A stretch of DNA of 64,000 nt. It comes from Microbulbifer salipaludis (GTDB taxonomy: Bacteria; Pseudomonadota; Gammaproteobacteria; Pseudomonadales; Cellvibrionaceae). The notes beneath the pieces were generated by a model. It had not been told where the DNA came from. It made no database searches and saw only the letters and a program-made list of their open reading frames with translations. Positions 8,456 to 18,829 of the stretch are shown in pieces. Both the position numbers and the translations under genes were made by a program. Location of the stretch: contig NZ_JAEKJR010000001.1 in assembly GCF_017303155.1 (NCBI RefSeq), forward strand, positions 1,309,341-1,373,340, in the 5' to 3' direction. Every line of letters starts with the position of its first letter. The stretch's first letter is position 1.

Positions 8456-9580
8456 ATGTCCAAACGCGATTACTACGAAGTCCTTGGCGTCAGCAAGGGT
8501 GCGGATGAAAAAGAGCTGAAAAAGGCTTACCGCCGGGTGGCGATGAAGTTTCACCCGGACCGCAATCCTGACGATAAAGAGGCGGAGAACAAGTTCAAGG
8601 AGGCCAACGAGGCCTACGAAGTCCTGTCCGATCCGCAGAAGAAAGCTGCTTACGACCAGTTCGGCCACGCCGGCGTCGAGGGGCAGGCTGGCGGTGCGGG
8701 TGCCGGCGGTTTTGGCGGATTCTCCGATATTTTCGGCGACGTGTTCGGCGATATCTTTGGCGGCGGCGCTGGCGGCGGCCGTCGCGGCCCCCAGCGCGGT
8801 TCCGACCTGCGCTATGACCTGGACCTGGATCTGGAAGACGCGGTGCGCGGCACCACCGTCAAGATCAAGGTGCCGACCCTGGCCAACTGTGGCACCTGCC
8901 ACGGCTCCGGTGCCAAGGCCGGCTCCCAGCCCCAGACCTGTGGCACCTGTGGTGGCGCCGGCCAGGTGCGTATGCAGCAGGGCTTCTTCTCGGTACAGCA
9001 GACCTGCCCCAACTGCCGCGGGCGCGGTACCGTCATCAGCGACCCCTGCGGTAGCTGTCACGGCCGCGGTCGGGTGGAAGAGACCAAGACCCTGTCGGTC
9101 AAGGTGCCGCCGGGTGTCGATACCGGTGACCGCATCCGTCTCGCCGGCGAAGGTGAGGCAGGGCCGGACGGCGGGCCTGCAGGCGACCTTTATGTTCAGG
9201 TGATGGTGCGTGAGCACGAGCTGTTCCAGCGCGATGGCAAGAACCTGTATTGCGAGGTGCCCATCAGCTTCGTGACCGCCGCCCTCGGTGGCGAAATGGA
9301 AGTGCCTACGCTGGAAGGCAAGGTCAAACTGAAAATTCCCGCGGAAAGCCAGACCGGCAAACTGTTCCGTCTGCGTGGCAAGGGGGTAACTCCGGTGCGC
9401 GGCGGTGCGCCGGGCGACCTTTTGTGCCGGGTGGTGGTGGAGACCCCGGTGAACCTGAGCGCCAAGCAGAAAGAGCTGCTGGAGGCGTTCGCCGACACCC
9501 TGAGCGAGAAGAAAAACTCTCCCCGCCAGACCGGCTGGTTTGAAGGGGTGAAGAACTTCTTTGGCGACATGAAGCTGTAA
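8456..9580 (+). CDS. dnaJ: Molecular chaperone DnaJ (Hsp40)
   Basis: Class I J-protein of 374 residues that delivers substrates to DnaK and stimulates its ATPase. The J domain carries the HPD tripeptide at 33-35. A Gly/Phe-rich linker ([20 protein letters not shown]) follows. The zinc domain has four Cys-x2-Cys-x-Gly repeats: [24 protein letters not shown] and CGSCHGRG. The C-terminal beta-sandwich domains are complete. It lies 113 bases downstream of dnaK, in the usual grpE-dnaK-dnaJ order. Confidence 0.98.
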   Translation: MSKRDYYEVLGVSKGADEKELKKAYRRVAMKFHPDRNPDDKEAENKFKEANEAYEVLSDPQKKAAYDQFGHAGVEGQAGGAGAGGFGGFSDIFGDVFGDIFGGGAGGGRRGPQRGSDLRYDLDLDLEDAVRGTTVKIKVPTLANCGTCHGSGAKAGSQPQTCGTCGGAGQVRMQQGFFSVQQTCPNCRGRGTVISDPCGSCHGRGRVEETKTLSVKVPPGVDTGDRIRLAGEGEAGPDGGPAGDLYVQVMVREHELFQRDGKNLYCEVPISFVTAALGGEMEVPTLEGKVKLKIPAESQTGKLFRLRGKGVTPVRGGAPGDLLCRVVVETPVNLSAKQKELLEAFADTLSEKKNSPRQTGWFEGVKNFFGDMKL

Positions 9581-9600
9581 GGCTTCAATGGCGCTCCCAT

Positions 9601-9631
9601 AAAAAACCCGGCGTTGCTGCCGGGTTTTTTT
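9601..9631. terminator. Bidirectional terminator between dnaJ and ispB
   Basis: CCCGGC and GCCGGG form a stem (9607-9624) with a six-base loop, flanked by an A6 tract on the left and a T7 tract on the right. It serves two converging genes. Confidence 0.9.
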
Positions 9632-9649
9632 ATGGGTACTGGGAAGTGA

Positions 9650-10612
9650 TCAGACCGTCCGCTCGATGGCAAAGTTGGCCAGCTGCTGCAGCGCCGTCTT
9701 GTGCGCGCCTTCCGGTAGGAACTCCAGTTTTTCCAGTGCCAGGTCGACCTCCGCGCGGGCCCGCTGCAGGGTGTAGTCCAGCGCGCCGCAGGCGTCGATG
9801 ACCGCCACGATTTCCGCCAGCTTGTCTGCACTCTTCTGCTCAATGGCTTCGCGCACCAGTGCGGCCTGCTCGGCGGTGCCGTTGGCCATGGCGTGGATCA
9901 GGGGCAGGGTGGGTTTTCCTTCGGCCAGATCGTCGCCCACATTCTTGCCCAGTTCCTCGGCGTTGCCGCGATAGTCCAGGGCGTCGTCCACCAGCTGGAA
10001 GGCGGAGCCCAGGTGGCGCCCGTACAGCTTGAGCGATTTGCGCTCGTCCTCACTGCAGCCGGCCAGCACGGCGGCGGTTTCACAGGCTGCCTCGAACAGC
10101 GCGCCGGTCTTCTTGTGGATCACCGTCAGGTAGTTTGCTTCCGTGACTGCCGGATCGCCGGCGTTGACCAGCTGCTGCACCTCGCCCTCGGCAATGGTGT
10201 TGGTGGTGTCGGACAGAATGGACATGATGTCCATATCCTTGAGGGCCACCATCATCTGGAAGGCGCGGGAGTAGAGGAAGTCGCCCACCAGTACTGCCGG
10301 GGCGTTGCCCCACTGGGCATTGGCGGTGATGCGGCCGCGGCGCATATCGGAGGTATCCACCACGTCGTCGTGCAGCAGGGTGGCGGTGTGGATAAATTCA
10401 ATGATGGCGGCCAGGGTGATGTGGTTATCGCCGGTGTAGCCGGCTGCGCGGCTGCACAGTAGTACCAGCAGTGGGCGCAGGCGCTTGCCGCCGGCCTCAA
10501 CCAGGTAGTGTCCGATGTTTTCCACGAGCGGGACGTCGGAGTGCAGCTGATCAATGATACGTTGGTTGACGGCCGCGAAGTCGTCGGCGGCTACCTGGTG
10601 GAAGGGCAACAT
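9650..10612 (-). CDS. ispB: Octaprenyl (polyprenyl) diphosphate synthase
   Basis: Trans-isoprenyl diphosphate synthase of 320 residues that makes the side chain of ubiquinone. The first aspartate-rich motif is DDVVD at 82-86 within LLHDDVVDTSDMRRG, and the second is VDDALDY in FQLVDDALDYRGN. The substrate-entry segment GGKRLRPLLVLL is also present. It diverges from rplU, the conserved arrangement in gammaproteobacteria. The chain length of the product cannot be read from sequence by eye. Confidence 0.95.
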   Translation of the reverse strand: MLPFHQVAADDFAAVNQRIIDQLHSDVPLVENIGHYLVEAGGKRLRPLLVLLCSRAAGYTGDNHITLAAIIEFIHTATLLHDDVVDTSDMRRGRITANAQWGNAPAVLVGDFLYSRAFQMMVALKDMDIMSILSDTTNTIAEGEVQQLVNAGDPAVTEANYLTVIHKKTGALFEAACETAAVLAGCSEDERKSLKLYGRHLGSAFQLVDDALDYRGNAEELGKNVGDDLAEGKPTLPLIHAMANGTAEQAALVREAIEQKSADKLAEIVAVIDACGALDYTLQRARAEVDLALEKLEFLPEGAHKTALQQLANFAIERTV

Positions 10613-10753
10613 TCTGGGTTCCTTATACTGCGCTCATTATCTCTCACGGCGGCAAGACTAGCCGTTTTGGTCGCGGGCGGAAAGGCAGGTGGGGCAAGAT
10701 AGGGCTGCGATGACCGCCGCCTTGCTCCCTTGGCCTGTCCGAAAAACGCGCTA

Positions 10754-10782
10754 TTGTATCAACCGGGCGAATTGATTAGAAT
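10754..10782 (+). promoter_or_regulatory. Sigma-70 promoter of rplU-rpmA
   Basis: TTGTAT at 10754-10759, a 17-base spacer, then TAGAAT at 10777-10782, followed by a GC-rich discriminator. Transcription would start near 10789, giving a leader of about 177 bases before rplU. Confidence 0.7.
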
Positions 10783-10788
10783 CTGCGC

Positions 10789-10965
10789 CCCGCTTGAACC
10801 GGGCCCTGCCTGTCGCTACAGGACACGAACCGGGTCGAGCGGGAAAGACGTTTTCAACACCAACGGCGCAAGCTCCCAAAATGCTGGCTATCTGGTCACA
10901 TCTCTCTATAGCATAGATCGTGACCCGGCCGCTGCTTCGTGTCGTCCATTTTGGAGCATAGAGAT
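10789..10965 (+). promoter_or_regulatory. Structured 5' leader of rplU, candidate ribosomal protein autoregulatory element
   Basis: Two nested structures can be drawn. The first has CCCGCT (10789-10794) with AGCGGG (10838-10843), enclosing CCTGT/ACAGG (10809-10822). The second has CCAAAATG (10876-10883) with CATTTTGG (10947-10954), enclosing GGTCAC/GTGACC (10894-10925), which itself encloses TCTAT/ATAGA. The 3' strand of CATTTTGG takes up the GG of the GGAG ribosome site at 10953-10956. That is a plausible way to control L21 synthesis, though I do not recognise a named leader family. Confidence 0.55.
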
Positions 10966-11277
10966 ATGTACGCTGTTATCGAAAGCGGTGGCAAACAACA
11001 CCGTGTAGAAGAAGGCGAAGTACTGCGCCTGGAAAAAATTGAAGTCGCTACTGGTGAATCTGTCGATTTCGACAAGGTTCTGATGGTAGTGAACGGTGAC
11101 ACCATCAACATTGGTGCACCGGTTGTGGAAGGTGCCAAGGTGACTGCAGAAGTGCTGAGCCACGGCCGCGGCGAGAAAGTGAGAATCATCAAGTTCCGTC
11201 GTCGTAAGCACTCCATGAAGCGTCAAGGCCACCGTCAGTGGTACACCGAAGTTAAAATCACTGGCATCAAAGGCTAA
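10966..11277 (+). CDS. rplU: 50S ribosomal protein L21
   Basis: This 103-residue large-subunit protein starts [20 protein letters not shown] and ends in the conserved [16 protein letters not shown]. An in-frame ATG at 10939 exists, but the ATG at 10966 matches the family N-terminus and has GGAG (10953-10956) at the right distance. It binds 23S rRNA domain VI near L20. It is co-transcribed with rpmA 31 bases downstream, as in most bacteria. Confidence 0.98.
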   Translation: MYAVIESGGKQHRVEEGEVLRLEKIEVATGESVDFDKVLMVVNGDTINIGAPVVEGAKVTAEVLSHGRGEKVRIIKFRRRKHSMKRQGHRQWYTEVKITGIKG

Positions 11278-11308
11278 TCACCAGGTAATAGAAGAGGAGT
11301 AACTACTC

Positions 11309-11566
11309 ATGGCACATAAGAAAGCTGGCGGTAGTACGCGCAACGGTCGCGATTCCGAAAGTAAACGCCTGGGCGTTAAGCGCTTTGGCGGCCAAGCGGT
11401 TTCCGCAGGCAGCATCATCGTTCGTCAACGTGGCACCAAGTTCCACGCTGGCGTTAACGTTGGTATGGGCAAAGATCACACCCTGTTCGCTACCGCTGAT
11501 GGCGTAGTGAAGTTTGAGGTGAAGGGCGCCAACAACCGTAAGTTTGTTTCTATCGAAACAGCCTAA
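11309..11566 (+). CDS. rpmA: 50S ribosomal protein L27
   Basis: This 85-residue protein begins [20 protein letters not shown], the flexible N-terminal tail that reaches the peptidyl transferase centre, and includes [26 protein letters not shown] lies ahead of the ATG. It is second in the rplU-rpmA operon and is followed by a terminator, so obgE is probably transcribed separately. Confidence 0.98.
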   Translation: MAHKKAGGSTRNGRDSESKRLGVKRFGGQAVSAGSIIVRQRGTKFHAGVNVGMGKDHTLFATADGVVKFEVKGANNRKFVSIETA

Positions 11567-11588
11567 GCGGTCGTAATGCCTGATCGAA

Positions 11589-11614
11589 AAGCCCCGCAAT
11601 TGCGGGGCTTTTTT
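11589..11614 (+). terminator. Intrinsic terminator after rpmA
   Basis: AAGCCCCGCAA pairs with TTGCGGGGCTT as a perfect palindrome at 11589-11610, followed by a T-run to 11614. Confidence 0.92.
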
Positions 11615-11621
11615 GGTTTGA

Positions 11622-12875
<1,254 letters not shown>

Positions 12876-12948
12876 TTTATCCGCCCCTGCAGCGGAAAAT
12901 CCTGCTTAAGGGTTTTCGCGCAGGGGTGCGCCCCCATACGAGGAAGAA

Positions 12949-14082
12949 ATGGACCCCATCTCGTCGCGCCAACAGCTCTCTACCAGCAAACGCTGGGTCA
13001 TTAAAATCGGCAGTGCGCTGCTAACGGATAATGGTCGCGGCGTGAATCGCGCGGCTATTTACAACTGGGCGGGGCAGATCAGCGCCCTGCGCCGCCAGGG
13101 TATCGAGGTGTTGCTGGTGTCCTCCGGTGCCGTGGCGGCGGGCATGGACCGCCTCGGGTGGCGCCGGCGGCCGGAGTCCATGCACCAGTTGCAGGCGGCC
13201 GCCGCCGTGGGCCAGAGCCATCTGGTGCAGGTGTACGAGCACGCGTTTGGCCAGCACGACATACGCACCGCCCAGATCCTGCTGGATCACGACGACCTTT
13301 CCAATCGCACCCGCTATCTCAATGCTCGCAGCACGATTCGAACGCTGCTGTCCCTTGGTGCCGTGCCGGTGATCAACGAAAACGACACGGTGGTCACTGA
13401 AGAAATCCGCTTTGGCGATAACGATACCCTGGGTGCGCTGGTGGCGAACCTGGTGGAGGCGGATGTGCTGCTGATCCTGACCGATGCCGACGGCCTGTTT
13501 ACCGCCGACCCCCGTGACAACCCCGCCGCCGAGCTGGTGCGTGAGGCGGTGGCCACTGACCCGCGTCTGGCGGCGATGGCTGGCGATTCCCGCAGCGGCC
13601 TCGGGCGTGGTGGTATGGCCACCAAGGTCCGCGCGGCGCAGCTCGCGGCCCGCTCCGGAGCCCGCACGGTGATTGTGGGCGGCACCAATGAATCGGTGAT
13701 TGAGCGTGTGGTAGCGGGAGAAGATTTGGGCACGCTGCTGTTGCCAGAGGCCGACCCGCTGACGGCGCGCAAGCGCTGGTTGGCTGGCCAGCTACAGGTG
13801 CGCGGCCGCCTGCGGCTGGACGCCGGTGCGGAGCGCGCGCTGCGGGAGCAGGGCAAGAGCTTGTTGCCGGTGGGTGTGGTGGCGGCGGAGGGGCGCTTTC
13901 ACCGCGGCGAGCTGGTGAGCTGTGTCAACGAGGCTGGCGAAGAGGTGGCCCGTGGCCTGGTGAATTACGACAGTGGCGAGGCGCAGAAAATTTGCGGCCA
14001 GCCGTCGGAGCGTATTGTCGAGCTGCTCGGTTACCGGGATGGCGATGAGCTGATTCACCGCGATAACCTGATCCTGCTGTAA
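12949..14082 (+). CDS. proB: Glutamate 5-kinase
   Basis: First enzyme of proline synthesis; phosphorylates glutamate to gamma-glutamyl phosphate. The 377 residues form an amino acid kinase domain ([15 protein letters not shown] at the N-terminus, [21 protein letters not shown], and the [10 protein letters not shown] loop) followed by a C-terminal PUA domain from about residue 280. The presence of the PUA domain matches the E. coli-type feedback-inhibited enzyme. It lies 73 bases after obgE, the arrangement found in Pseudomonas. Confidence 0.97.
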   Translation: MDPISSRQQLSTSKRWVIKIGSALLTDNGRGVNRAAIYNWAGQISALRRQGIEVLLVSSGAVAAGMDRLGWRRRPESMHQLQAAAAVGQSHLVQVYEHAFGQHDIRTAQILLDHDDLSNRTRYLNARSTIRTLLSLGAVPVINENDTVVTEEIRFGDNDTLGALVANLVEADVLLILTDADGLFTADPRDNPAAELVREAVATDPRLAAMAGDSRSGLGRGGMATKVRAAQLAARSGARTVIVGGTNESVIERVVAGEDLGTLLLPEADPLTARKRWLAGQLQVRGRLRLDAGAERALREQGKSLLPVGVVAAEGRFHRGELVSCVNEAGEEVARGLVNYDSGEAQKICGQPSERIVELLGYRDGDELIHRDNLILL

Positions 14083-14102
14083 ACAGGCAAAATTCAGGCA
14101 AT

Positions 14103-14130
14103 AAAAAACCCCGCATTAGCGGGGTTTTTT
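14103..14130. terminator. Bidirectional terminator between proB and rpsT
   Basis: An A-tract, then CCCCGC and GCGGGG separated by ATTA, then a T6 tract. It suits the two converging genes. Confidence 0.92.
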
Positions 14131-14149
14131 GCGCTCAGGAAGCGGTGGC

Positions 14150-14416
14150 TTAAGCAGCCAGCTTCTTGATCTGGGCATTCAGGCGGCTCTTGTGACGAGC
14201 AGCCTTGTTCTTGTGAATGATGCCCTTGTCAGCCATACGGTCGATCACCGGCACAGCGGCTTCGTAGGCAGTCTTGGCTTTTTCCGCATCACCTGCATCA
14301 ATGGCCGCAACTACCTTTTTGATGTAGGTGCGCACCATGGAGCGCAGGCTGGCGTTGTGATTGCGGCGCTTTTCGTTCTGGCGCGCGCGTTTCTTCGCTT
14401 GGGGTGAGTTGGCCAC
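14150..14416 (-). CDS. rpsT: 30S ribosomal protein S20
   Basis: This 88-residue, highly basic helical protein of the small subunit starts [19 protein letters not shown] place the start at the GTG at 14416, preceded by AGGAG; the longer in-frame ORF from 14485 adds residues not found in S20. A weak non-ATG start is known in E. coli rpsT, where it takes part in autoregulation, and the GTG here may play a similar part (inference). It is convergent with proB; murJ lies further upstream, as often seen. Confidence 0.97.
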   Translation of the reverse strand: MANSPQAKKRARQNEKRRNHNASLRSMVRTYIKKVVAAIDAGDAEKAKTAYEAAVPVIDRMADKGIIHKNKAARHKSRLNAQIKKLAA

Positions 14417-14570
14417 CGGTTGCTCCTGTCTGGAATCTATAAAATCTCGAACATTCGGGCCGGGGGCCCGTTTGGGACGCGACATTATCCCCAGCGTTGG
14501 TTGTTTGTCAACCGCCGGGGCTGGCTGTTTGTGACTGTGTGGGCGATGGCGGATAAACCGCGCGCGTCAG

Positions 14571-16637
14571 TCACGGGCGCGGCAGGATCAGGGTAAATAC
14601 GACGCCACTGCCATCCGCGCGATTGGTGGCGTGAAGTTCCCCGTGATGGAAGTCGGCAATCAGGCGCGCGATGTGCAGCCCGAGCCCCAGGTGCCCCGCC
14701 TTGCCGCCATCATCGCGCACGGAAACCAGGGAGTCGAACAGCTTCTGGCCAAAGCCGGCTGGCAGTAGCGGGCCGTCGTTGCTGACGCGGAGGGTGTAGG
14801 CGTTGGCGGTAGCGTCCAGTTCCAGTTGAATGGTGGTGCCCGCCGGGGCAAAGCTCACTGCATTATCGGCGAGCTTGTCCAGCAGCTGTGCCAGAAGCTC
14901 CGGGGCGCCGTAGAAGCGCTGTTCGCCCGCGGGGCTTTGCAGCACAAAGTGGTGTCCGGGATGGGCGTCGGCGTAGCTCTGGGTGAGCAGCTGCAGCAGG
15001 TCGTGCAGGTCGAATTCTTCCCGCTCGGCCTGACTGATGCTGGCCTCCAGGTGGTTGGCGGCCGACAGCGCGTTGAGAATCGCCGACAGGCGCGCGCCCC
15101 CTTCTGCGGCGCGCTCGGCGTAGCGTTGTTCCTCTTCGCTCAGTGCGCCCGCGTTGAGGTTGTCGAGGGATGAGCGCACAACCGCCAGCGGGGTGCGCAG
15201 TTCGTGGGAAAGCTTGCTCGCGAGGCTGCGCAGGTACTGGTGGTAGTGGTCCAGTTCCGCCAGCAGGCTGGCGAAGGCGCGATTGAGGGCGCCGAGCTCG
15301 TCGTTGAGGTAGGGCCGTGGGAAATCCCCGCGCAGGCGGCCACTGGCATCCACCGCAGTGCGCGCTGCGCGGTGCAGGCGTCGGATGCGCCACGACAGCC
15401 AGCTGGCATAACCCAGCAGTAGCAGCAGGACCAGACCCGCGGCGCCGGCGGTGATGAGCCATAGGCGGCGCGCAGCGGACTCGGTAAGGGATTGCAGGGC
15501 GCTGGCCGACTGGGCGGCAATAACGCGCCCTAGTAGCGGGCGCTCGATGATGTCGTCGGCGCGGGTGACCACCGGCACACTTACGGCACCGACCCGATTG
15601 TCGGCCGCGGAATCGAGGTCGTCTGTGGGCGCGCTGAACCAGAGCGAAGCGGTTTCGCGGTTTTCGGTCAGGGTCGGCGGGTAAGTACCATCCGGCAGGG
15701 GCGGCAGGCGATCACTGCCCAGGATCTGGCGGTAGAACCAGTTGCGCAGCCAGCGCCCCTCGGCCGGCGGGGTGCCTTCCTCCTCACGCTGTTGCCCGGA
15801 TATGGCGCCGGCGCGCGCCAGTACAAAGCCTTCCTGGTCGACAACGGTCAGCTGCAGTGCCGGGCGCGCGAAGTGCTCCAGCTCCTGCTGCAGGGCGGGT
15901 AGGGGCTCTACCAGCGCGCCTGGGCGTCCGTCGGCGGGGAGCGTGGAGGCACGGCGGGCGGGGCTGCCGGCATCGCTCTGTGTGCGGTCGAGCACGCGGA
16001 TGGCCAGTTCGCCACCGGTGAGGGCGTAGGGCAGCGCGAGCTCCAGCTGGTAGCCGCCGGCGGAGGCGGTCCAGCGCCCGCGCAGACGCAGCTCTCGCTC
16101 GTAGTCGCCGCGCCGGGGATTGTAATAAAGCGCCCGCACCGAACCCTGGCTGGCCACGGGCAGGGTGTACTGATGCTGGGCGGTATGGATTTCCACGGTG
16201 TCGCCGCTGGACAGGCTGGCGGTGCGCGGGTCGTGATAGCTGGGGCTGCGGTCCCTTGCGGTCAGCAACAGGTACACCTGGCTGTCGTGCTTGCCGAGGG
16301 TGGCCTGCGCCAGGGGCTCGCCGTGTTGGTCTGGCAAAGGGCGCGGACGCAGCTTGAGCGCGCGCCACTCCTCGCCGTAGCCGTCGAGTACTGGTGCCTG
16401 CGGCAGCGGGTTCAGGTACAGCTGGGCACCCGGCGGCCTGCCGGTACGGCGGGGATCGGGGGCGATCAGTTCCGGGGCGCTGGCGAGGCGCGCAGCGATG
16501 GCGTTGCCGGTGGCTTCGAGGGTCTGGATTTGCCCCTGGCTGAGGGCCTTGTCCACCTGCCGCAGGTACTGGCAGCCCGCCCACGGCAGGGCCAGGGTGC
16601 AGAGGCTGAGCAGGACCAGTTGGCGACGCAGATTCAT
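14571..16637 (-). CDS. pdsS: Proteobacterial dedicated sortase system histidine kinase PdsS
   Basis: Membrane sensor kinase of 688 residues. The N-terminus MNLRRQLVLLSLCTLALPWAGCQYLR is the first membrane anchor and is characteristic of the Pds kinases. A large periplasmic part of about 370 residues follows, with PVLDGYGEEWRAL, resembling a carbohydrate-binding CBM9-like fold. A second helix (LWLITAGAAGLVLLLLLGYA) leads to a HAMP-like linker, the H-box KLSHELRTPLAVV, N-box LDKLADNAVSF and G2 box GHLGLGLHIA. It lies 30 bases after pdsR. The Pds class was defined by association with a sortase, which is absent here. Confidence 0.85.
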   Translation of the reverse strand: MNLRRQLVLLSLCTLALPWAGCQYLRQVDKALSQGQIQTLEATGNAIAARLASAPELIAPDPRRTGRPPGAQLYLNPLPQAPVLDGYGEEWRALKLRPRPLPDQHGEPLAQATLGKHDSQVYLLLTARDRSPSYHDPRTASLSSGDTVEIHTAQHQYTLPVASQGSVRALYYNPRRGDYERELRLRGRWTASAGGYQLELALPYALTGGELAIRVLDRTQSDAGSPARRASTLPADGRPGALVEPLPALQQELEHFARPALQLTVVDQEGFVLARAGAISGQQREEEGTPPAEGRWLRNWFYRQILGSDRLPPLPDGTYPPTLTENRETASLWFSAPTDDLDSAADNRVGAVSVPVVTRADDIIERPLLGRVIAAQSASALQSLTESAARRLWLITAGAAGLVLLLLLGYASWLSWRIRRLHRAARTAVDASGRLRGDFPRPYLNDELGALNRAFASLLAELDHYHQYLRSLASKLSHELRTPLAVVRSSLDNLNAGALSEEEQRYAERAAEGGARLSAILNALSAANHLEASISQAEREEFDLHDLLQLLTQSYADAHPGHHFVLQSPAGEQRFYGAPELLAQLLDKLADNAVSFAPAGTTIQLELDATANAYTLRVSNDGPLLPAGFGQKLFDSLVSVRDDGGKAGHLGLGLHIARLIADFHHGELHATNRADGSGVVFTLILPRP

Positions 16638-16667
16638 AGGGGCAAGCCTGAGTGGGGGCGGTCGCGG

Positions 16668-17360
16668 CTAAACCTGCCAGCGATAACCCATGCCATAGGC
16701 GGTGCCAATGGCGTCAAAACTGCTGTCGATGGCCTGAAACTTGCGCCGGATCCGTTTTACGTGGGAGGTGATGGTGTTGTCATCGAGCACCACCCGTGCC
16801 GCTTCCATCAGCTGGCTGCGGGATTTCACATGGCCGGGGCGCTTGGCGAGGGCGTGTACGATCCAGAATTCGGTCACCGTCAGGTCTACCGGCTGTTCTT
16901 TCCAGTGGCAGTGCAGGCGCGACACATCCAGCGTCAGGTCGCCCTGACTGAGGGTTTCGCCCTCGTCGCTTTGCGACTGCATCACGCTGACCCGCCGCAG
17001 CAGGGCGCTGATCCGCGCCTGCATATGGGGCAGGGAAATGTCTTTGGTGAGATAGTCGTCGGCTCCGAGTCTCAGCCCCGAGATGATGTCCAGCTCCGAG
17101 TCGCGCGCGGTGAGGAACAGGATCGGCAGGGTGGGCGCCATGGCGCGCAGTTCCCGGCACAGGTCGAAGCCGCCCTCGATCTCTGCGCCCAGCCCCACAT
17201 CGATTACGGCCAGGTCCGGCAGCCGCTGCTGGAAGGCGGCCAGCGCCTCCGGGCGGGTGTGGTAGAGATTGACCTGGTACCCGGTGCGGCGCAGGGCATC
17301 GCGGTAATTTTCGGCGATGGCGAGTTCGTCTTCGACGATGGCGATGGTGGGGCTGCTCAT
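16668..17360 (-). CDS. pdsR: Proteobacterial dedicated sortase system response regulator PdsR
   Basis: OmpR-type regulator of 230 residues. The receiver domain has acidic residues in VEDE, the phosphoacceptor Asp54 in AVIDVGLG, the LTARD switch residue and LTKD lysine. The C-terminal winged helix spans about 140-230 (LTVTEFWIVHALAKRPGHV, then SHVKRIRRKF and GYRWQV). It should be phosphorylated by PdsS, encoded directly downstream. A minus-strand terminator at 17461-17491 separates it from pdsO, so pdsR-pdsS probably has its own promoter in the 17361-17460 gap. Confidence 0.88.
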   Translation of the reverse strand: MSSPTIAIVEDELAIAENYRDALRRTGYQVNLYHTRPEALAAFQQRLPDLAVIDVGLGAEIEGGFDLCRELRAMAPTLPILFLTARDSELDIISGLRLGADDYLTKDISLPHMQARISALLRRVSVMQSQSDEGETLSQGDLTLDVSRLHCHWKEQPVDLTVTEFWIVHALAKRPGHVKSRSQLMEAARVVLDDNTITSHVKRIRRKFQAIDSSFDAIGTAYGMGYRWQV

Positions 17361-17460
17361 GGGGTTCCGACGGGTTGTTAACCGTTTATTGATTTAGGGT
17401 GCGCGGAAAATCATGCCCGATCAGCGGGGTATTAGGCAAAGTTAACTGGTGCGTGGGGAG

Positions 17461-17491
17461 AAAAAAGCGCGCAGGCATGTGTGCCGCGCGC
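17461..17491 (-). terminator. Intrinsic terminator after pdsO
   Basis: Read on the minus strand, GCGCGCGGCA and TGCC-bulge-GCGCGC form a stem (17467-17491), followed by a T6 tract at 17461-17466. It lies between pdsO and pdsR. Confidence 0.8.
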
Positions 17492-17535
17492 AAGGTTACT
17501 GCTTACAGGGTTGCACTTGACGTTGCTGGGAAGCG

Positions 17536-17570
17536 GGCCGGTTGCGGCTTTTGTGGAGCGGCAACCGGCC
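17536..17570. repeat. Ten-base inverted repeat downstream of pdsO
   Basis: GGCCGGTTGC at 17536-17545 pairs perfectly with GCAACCGGCC at 17561-17570 across a 15-base loop. There is no T-run. It lies between the pdsO stop and the terminator. Confidence 0.55.
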
Positions 17571-17586
17571 GGATTTGAGCCTGCGG

Positions 17587-18297
17587 TCAGAAGGAGCCGG
17601 CAACGGATTCCGGCATGCCGAAGTGGATATCGACCCGACGCTCCAGGGCGTAGGCGTCGATGTCGCCCTTGGCCGCCTTGGACTGGCTGGCGCCGAGGGC
17701 GCGGCGCTCGATGCGCTCCGGTGCCACGCCGTAGGCTTCGAGGGCGCGCTGCACACTCAGGGCGCGCTGGTCGGACAGCACATTGTTGTAGCCGTCGCTG
17801 CCGCGGGGGTCGGAGTGCCCTTCGAGGTGTACCTGCAGTTGCGGGTGGCGGTTGAGGAAGTCGGCCATGGCGGCCACCTGGCGCTCCTGGGCTTCCTGTA
17901 GCTCGTCGTCACCGGTGGTGAACAGCATCTGGAATTCCAGGCTCTCCAGTGCCAGCTCGCGGGCATCGTTGGCGGACAATCGCGCCGCATCCAGTTGTTG
18001 TGCCAGGTTGCCCAGTTCGGTGCGGCTTTCGGTGAGTTGCGTTGCGAGCATGTCTGCCTCTTCTGCTTGCTTGATCTGTTCGCCCAGCCAGGCTCCACCG
18101 AGGGCGCCGGCGATAAAACCAACCGGGCCACCTACGGCGGCGCCTGCGACTGCAGCGCCGGTAAATACAGTGGCCTGCTTGGCCGGGGTCAGGGGGCTAC
18201 CCTGCAATTCGTTCTCGGAGTCAGTGGCGGCTTCAGCGGAAGCAATAGCGTTCAGGGTGAGGCTGCTCAGTGTTACTGCCATCAACATCTTTTTCAT
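17587..18297 (-). CDS. pdsO: Sortase-associated OmpA-like protein PdsO
   Basis: Predicted exported 236-residue protein. The start at 18297 gives a signal peptide (MKKMLMAVTLSSLTLNAIASAEA), with AAGGAA upstream. Residues about 37-66 form a glycine-rich hydrophobic hairpin (GAAVAGAAVGGPVGFIAGALGG) able to sit in a membrane, followed by a short coiled coil. The C-terminal half is an OmpA-type peptidoglycan-binding domain with LEGHSDPRGSDGYNNVLSDQ and the RRVDIHFG end. In known Pds loci it sits between the class GN sortase and pdsR; here the sortase is missing. The family call rests on the combined architecture and the pdsR-pdsS neighbours. Confidence 0.82.
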   Translation of the reverse strand: MKKMLMAVTLSSLTLNAIASAEAATDSENELQGSPLTPAKQATVFTGAAVAGAAVGGPVGFIAGALGGAWLGEQIKQAEEADMLATQLTESRTELGNLAQQLDAARLSANDARELALESLEFQMLFTTGDDELQEAQERQVAAMADFLNRHPQLQVHLEGHSDPRGSDGYNNVLSDQRALSVQRALEAYGVAPERIERRALGASQSKAAKGDIDAYALERRVDIHFGMPESVAGSF

Positions 18298-18494
18298 GAT
18301 CGTGTTCCTTGCGATTGGAGTGAAGTGACTGCTCTTTGGTTCCGATCCGGGGGGTTCCCGTTTCGGTTGAGAGTCATTTAACTCCGGCAAGGAGGCACTG
18401 ACATGGCGCCCTTGGGGCGAATTCCGCAACGATTATGGCGAAATATGGCAAACGGCCCCGTGACTCAGTTCGTTCTCCGGCTTTGCGGTCTGTC

Positions 18495-18635
18495 TCAGTC
18501 TCCGCGACGCCGGTAGCGCTGATCCCGGGGTTGATCGATACGAACCCGCACCCGCTGAGGGCGCGGGCCCAGGGCAACGGCCGCGTACAGCAGCACTGCC
18601 AGGATCAGTGCAAAAATCAATGCGTTGATGGTCAT
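18495..18635 (-). CDS. Small single-helix membrane protein, unknown function
   Basis: A 46-residue ORF beginning MTINALIFALILAVLLYAAV, a single membrane helix, with a basic tail rich in Arg and Gln. AGGAG lies seven bases before the ATG at 18635, which is better than expected by chance. Its tail is likely cytoplasmic. No family was recognised. It sits 197 bases upstream of pdsO on the same strand and could share its transcript. Confidence 0.5.
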   Translation of the reverse strand: MTINALIFALILAVLLYAAVALGPRPQRVRVRIDQPRDQRYRRRGD

Positions 18636-18829
18636 TCCGTTTCTCCTTTGTCGCCACCGCTCCCTGTGGCTCGCCAACTGCTTAATTTGAGTATAGTTCC
18701 CCCTCGCGCCAACCGTAGCCTCATCTGCGGCTATTTCGCGAATGACGGTGCACCCTGGGTGGCCGGGGGAGTGGATTGCGGTAGACTTGCCGGCCATTAC
18801 TCAGCGAAAGCACGGCAGGAATCAGGGAC

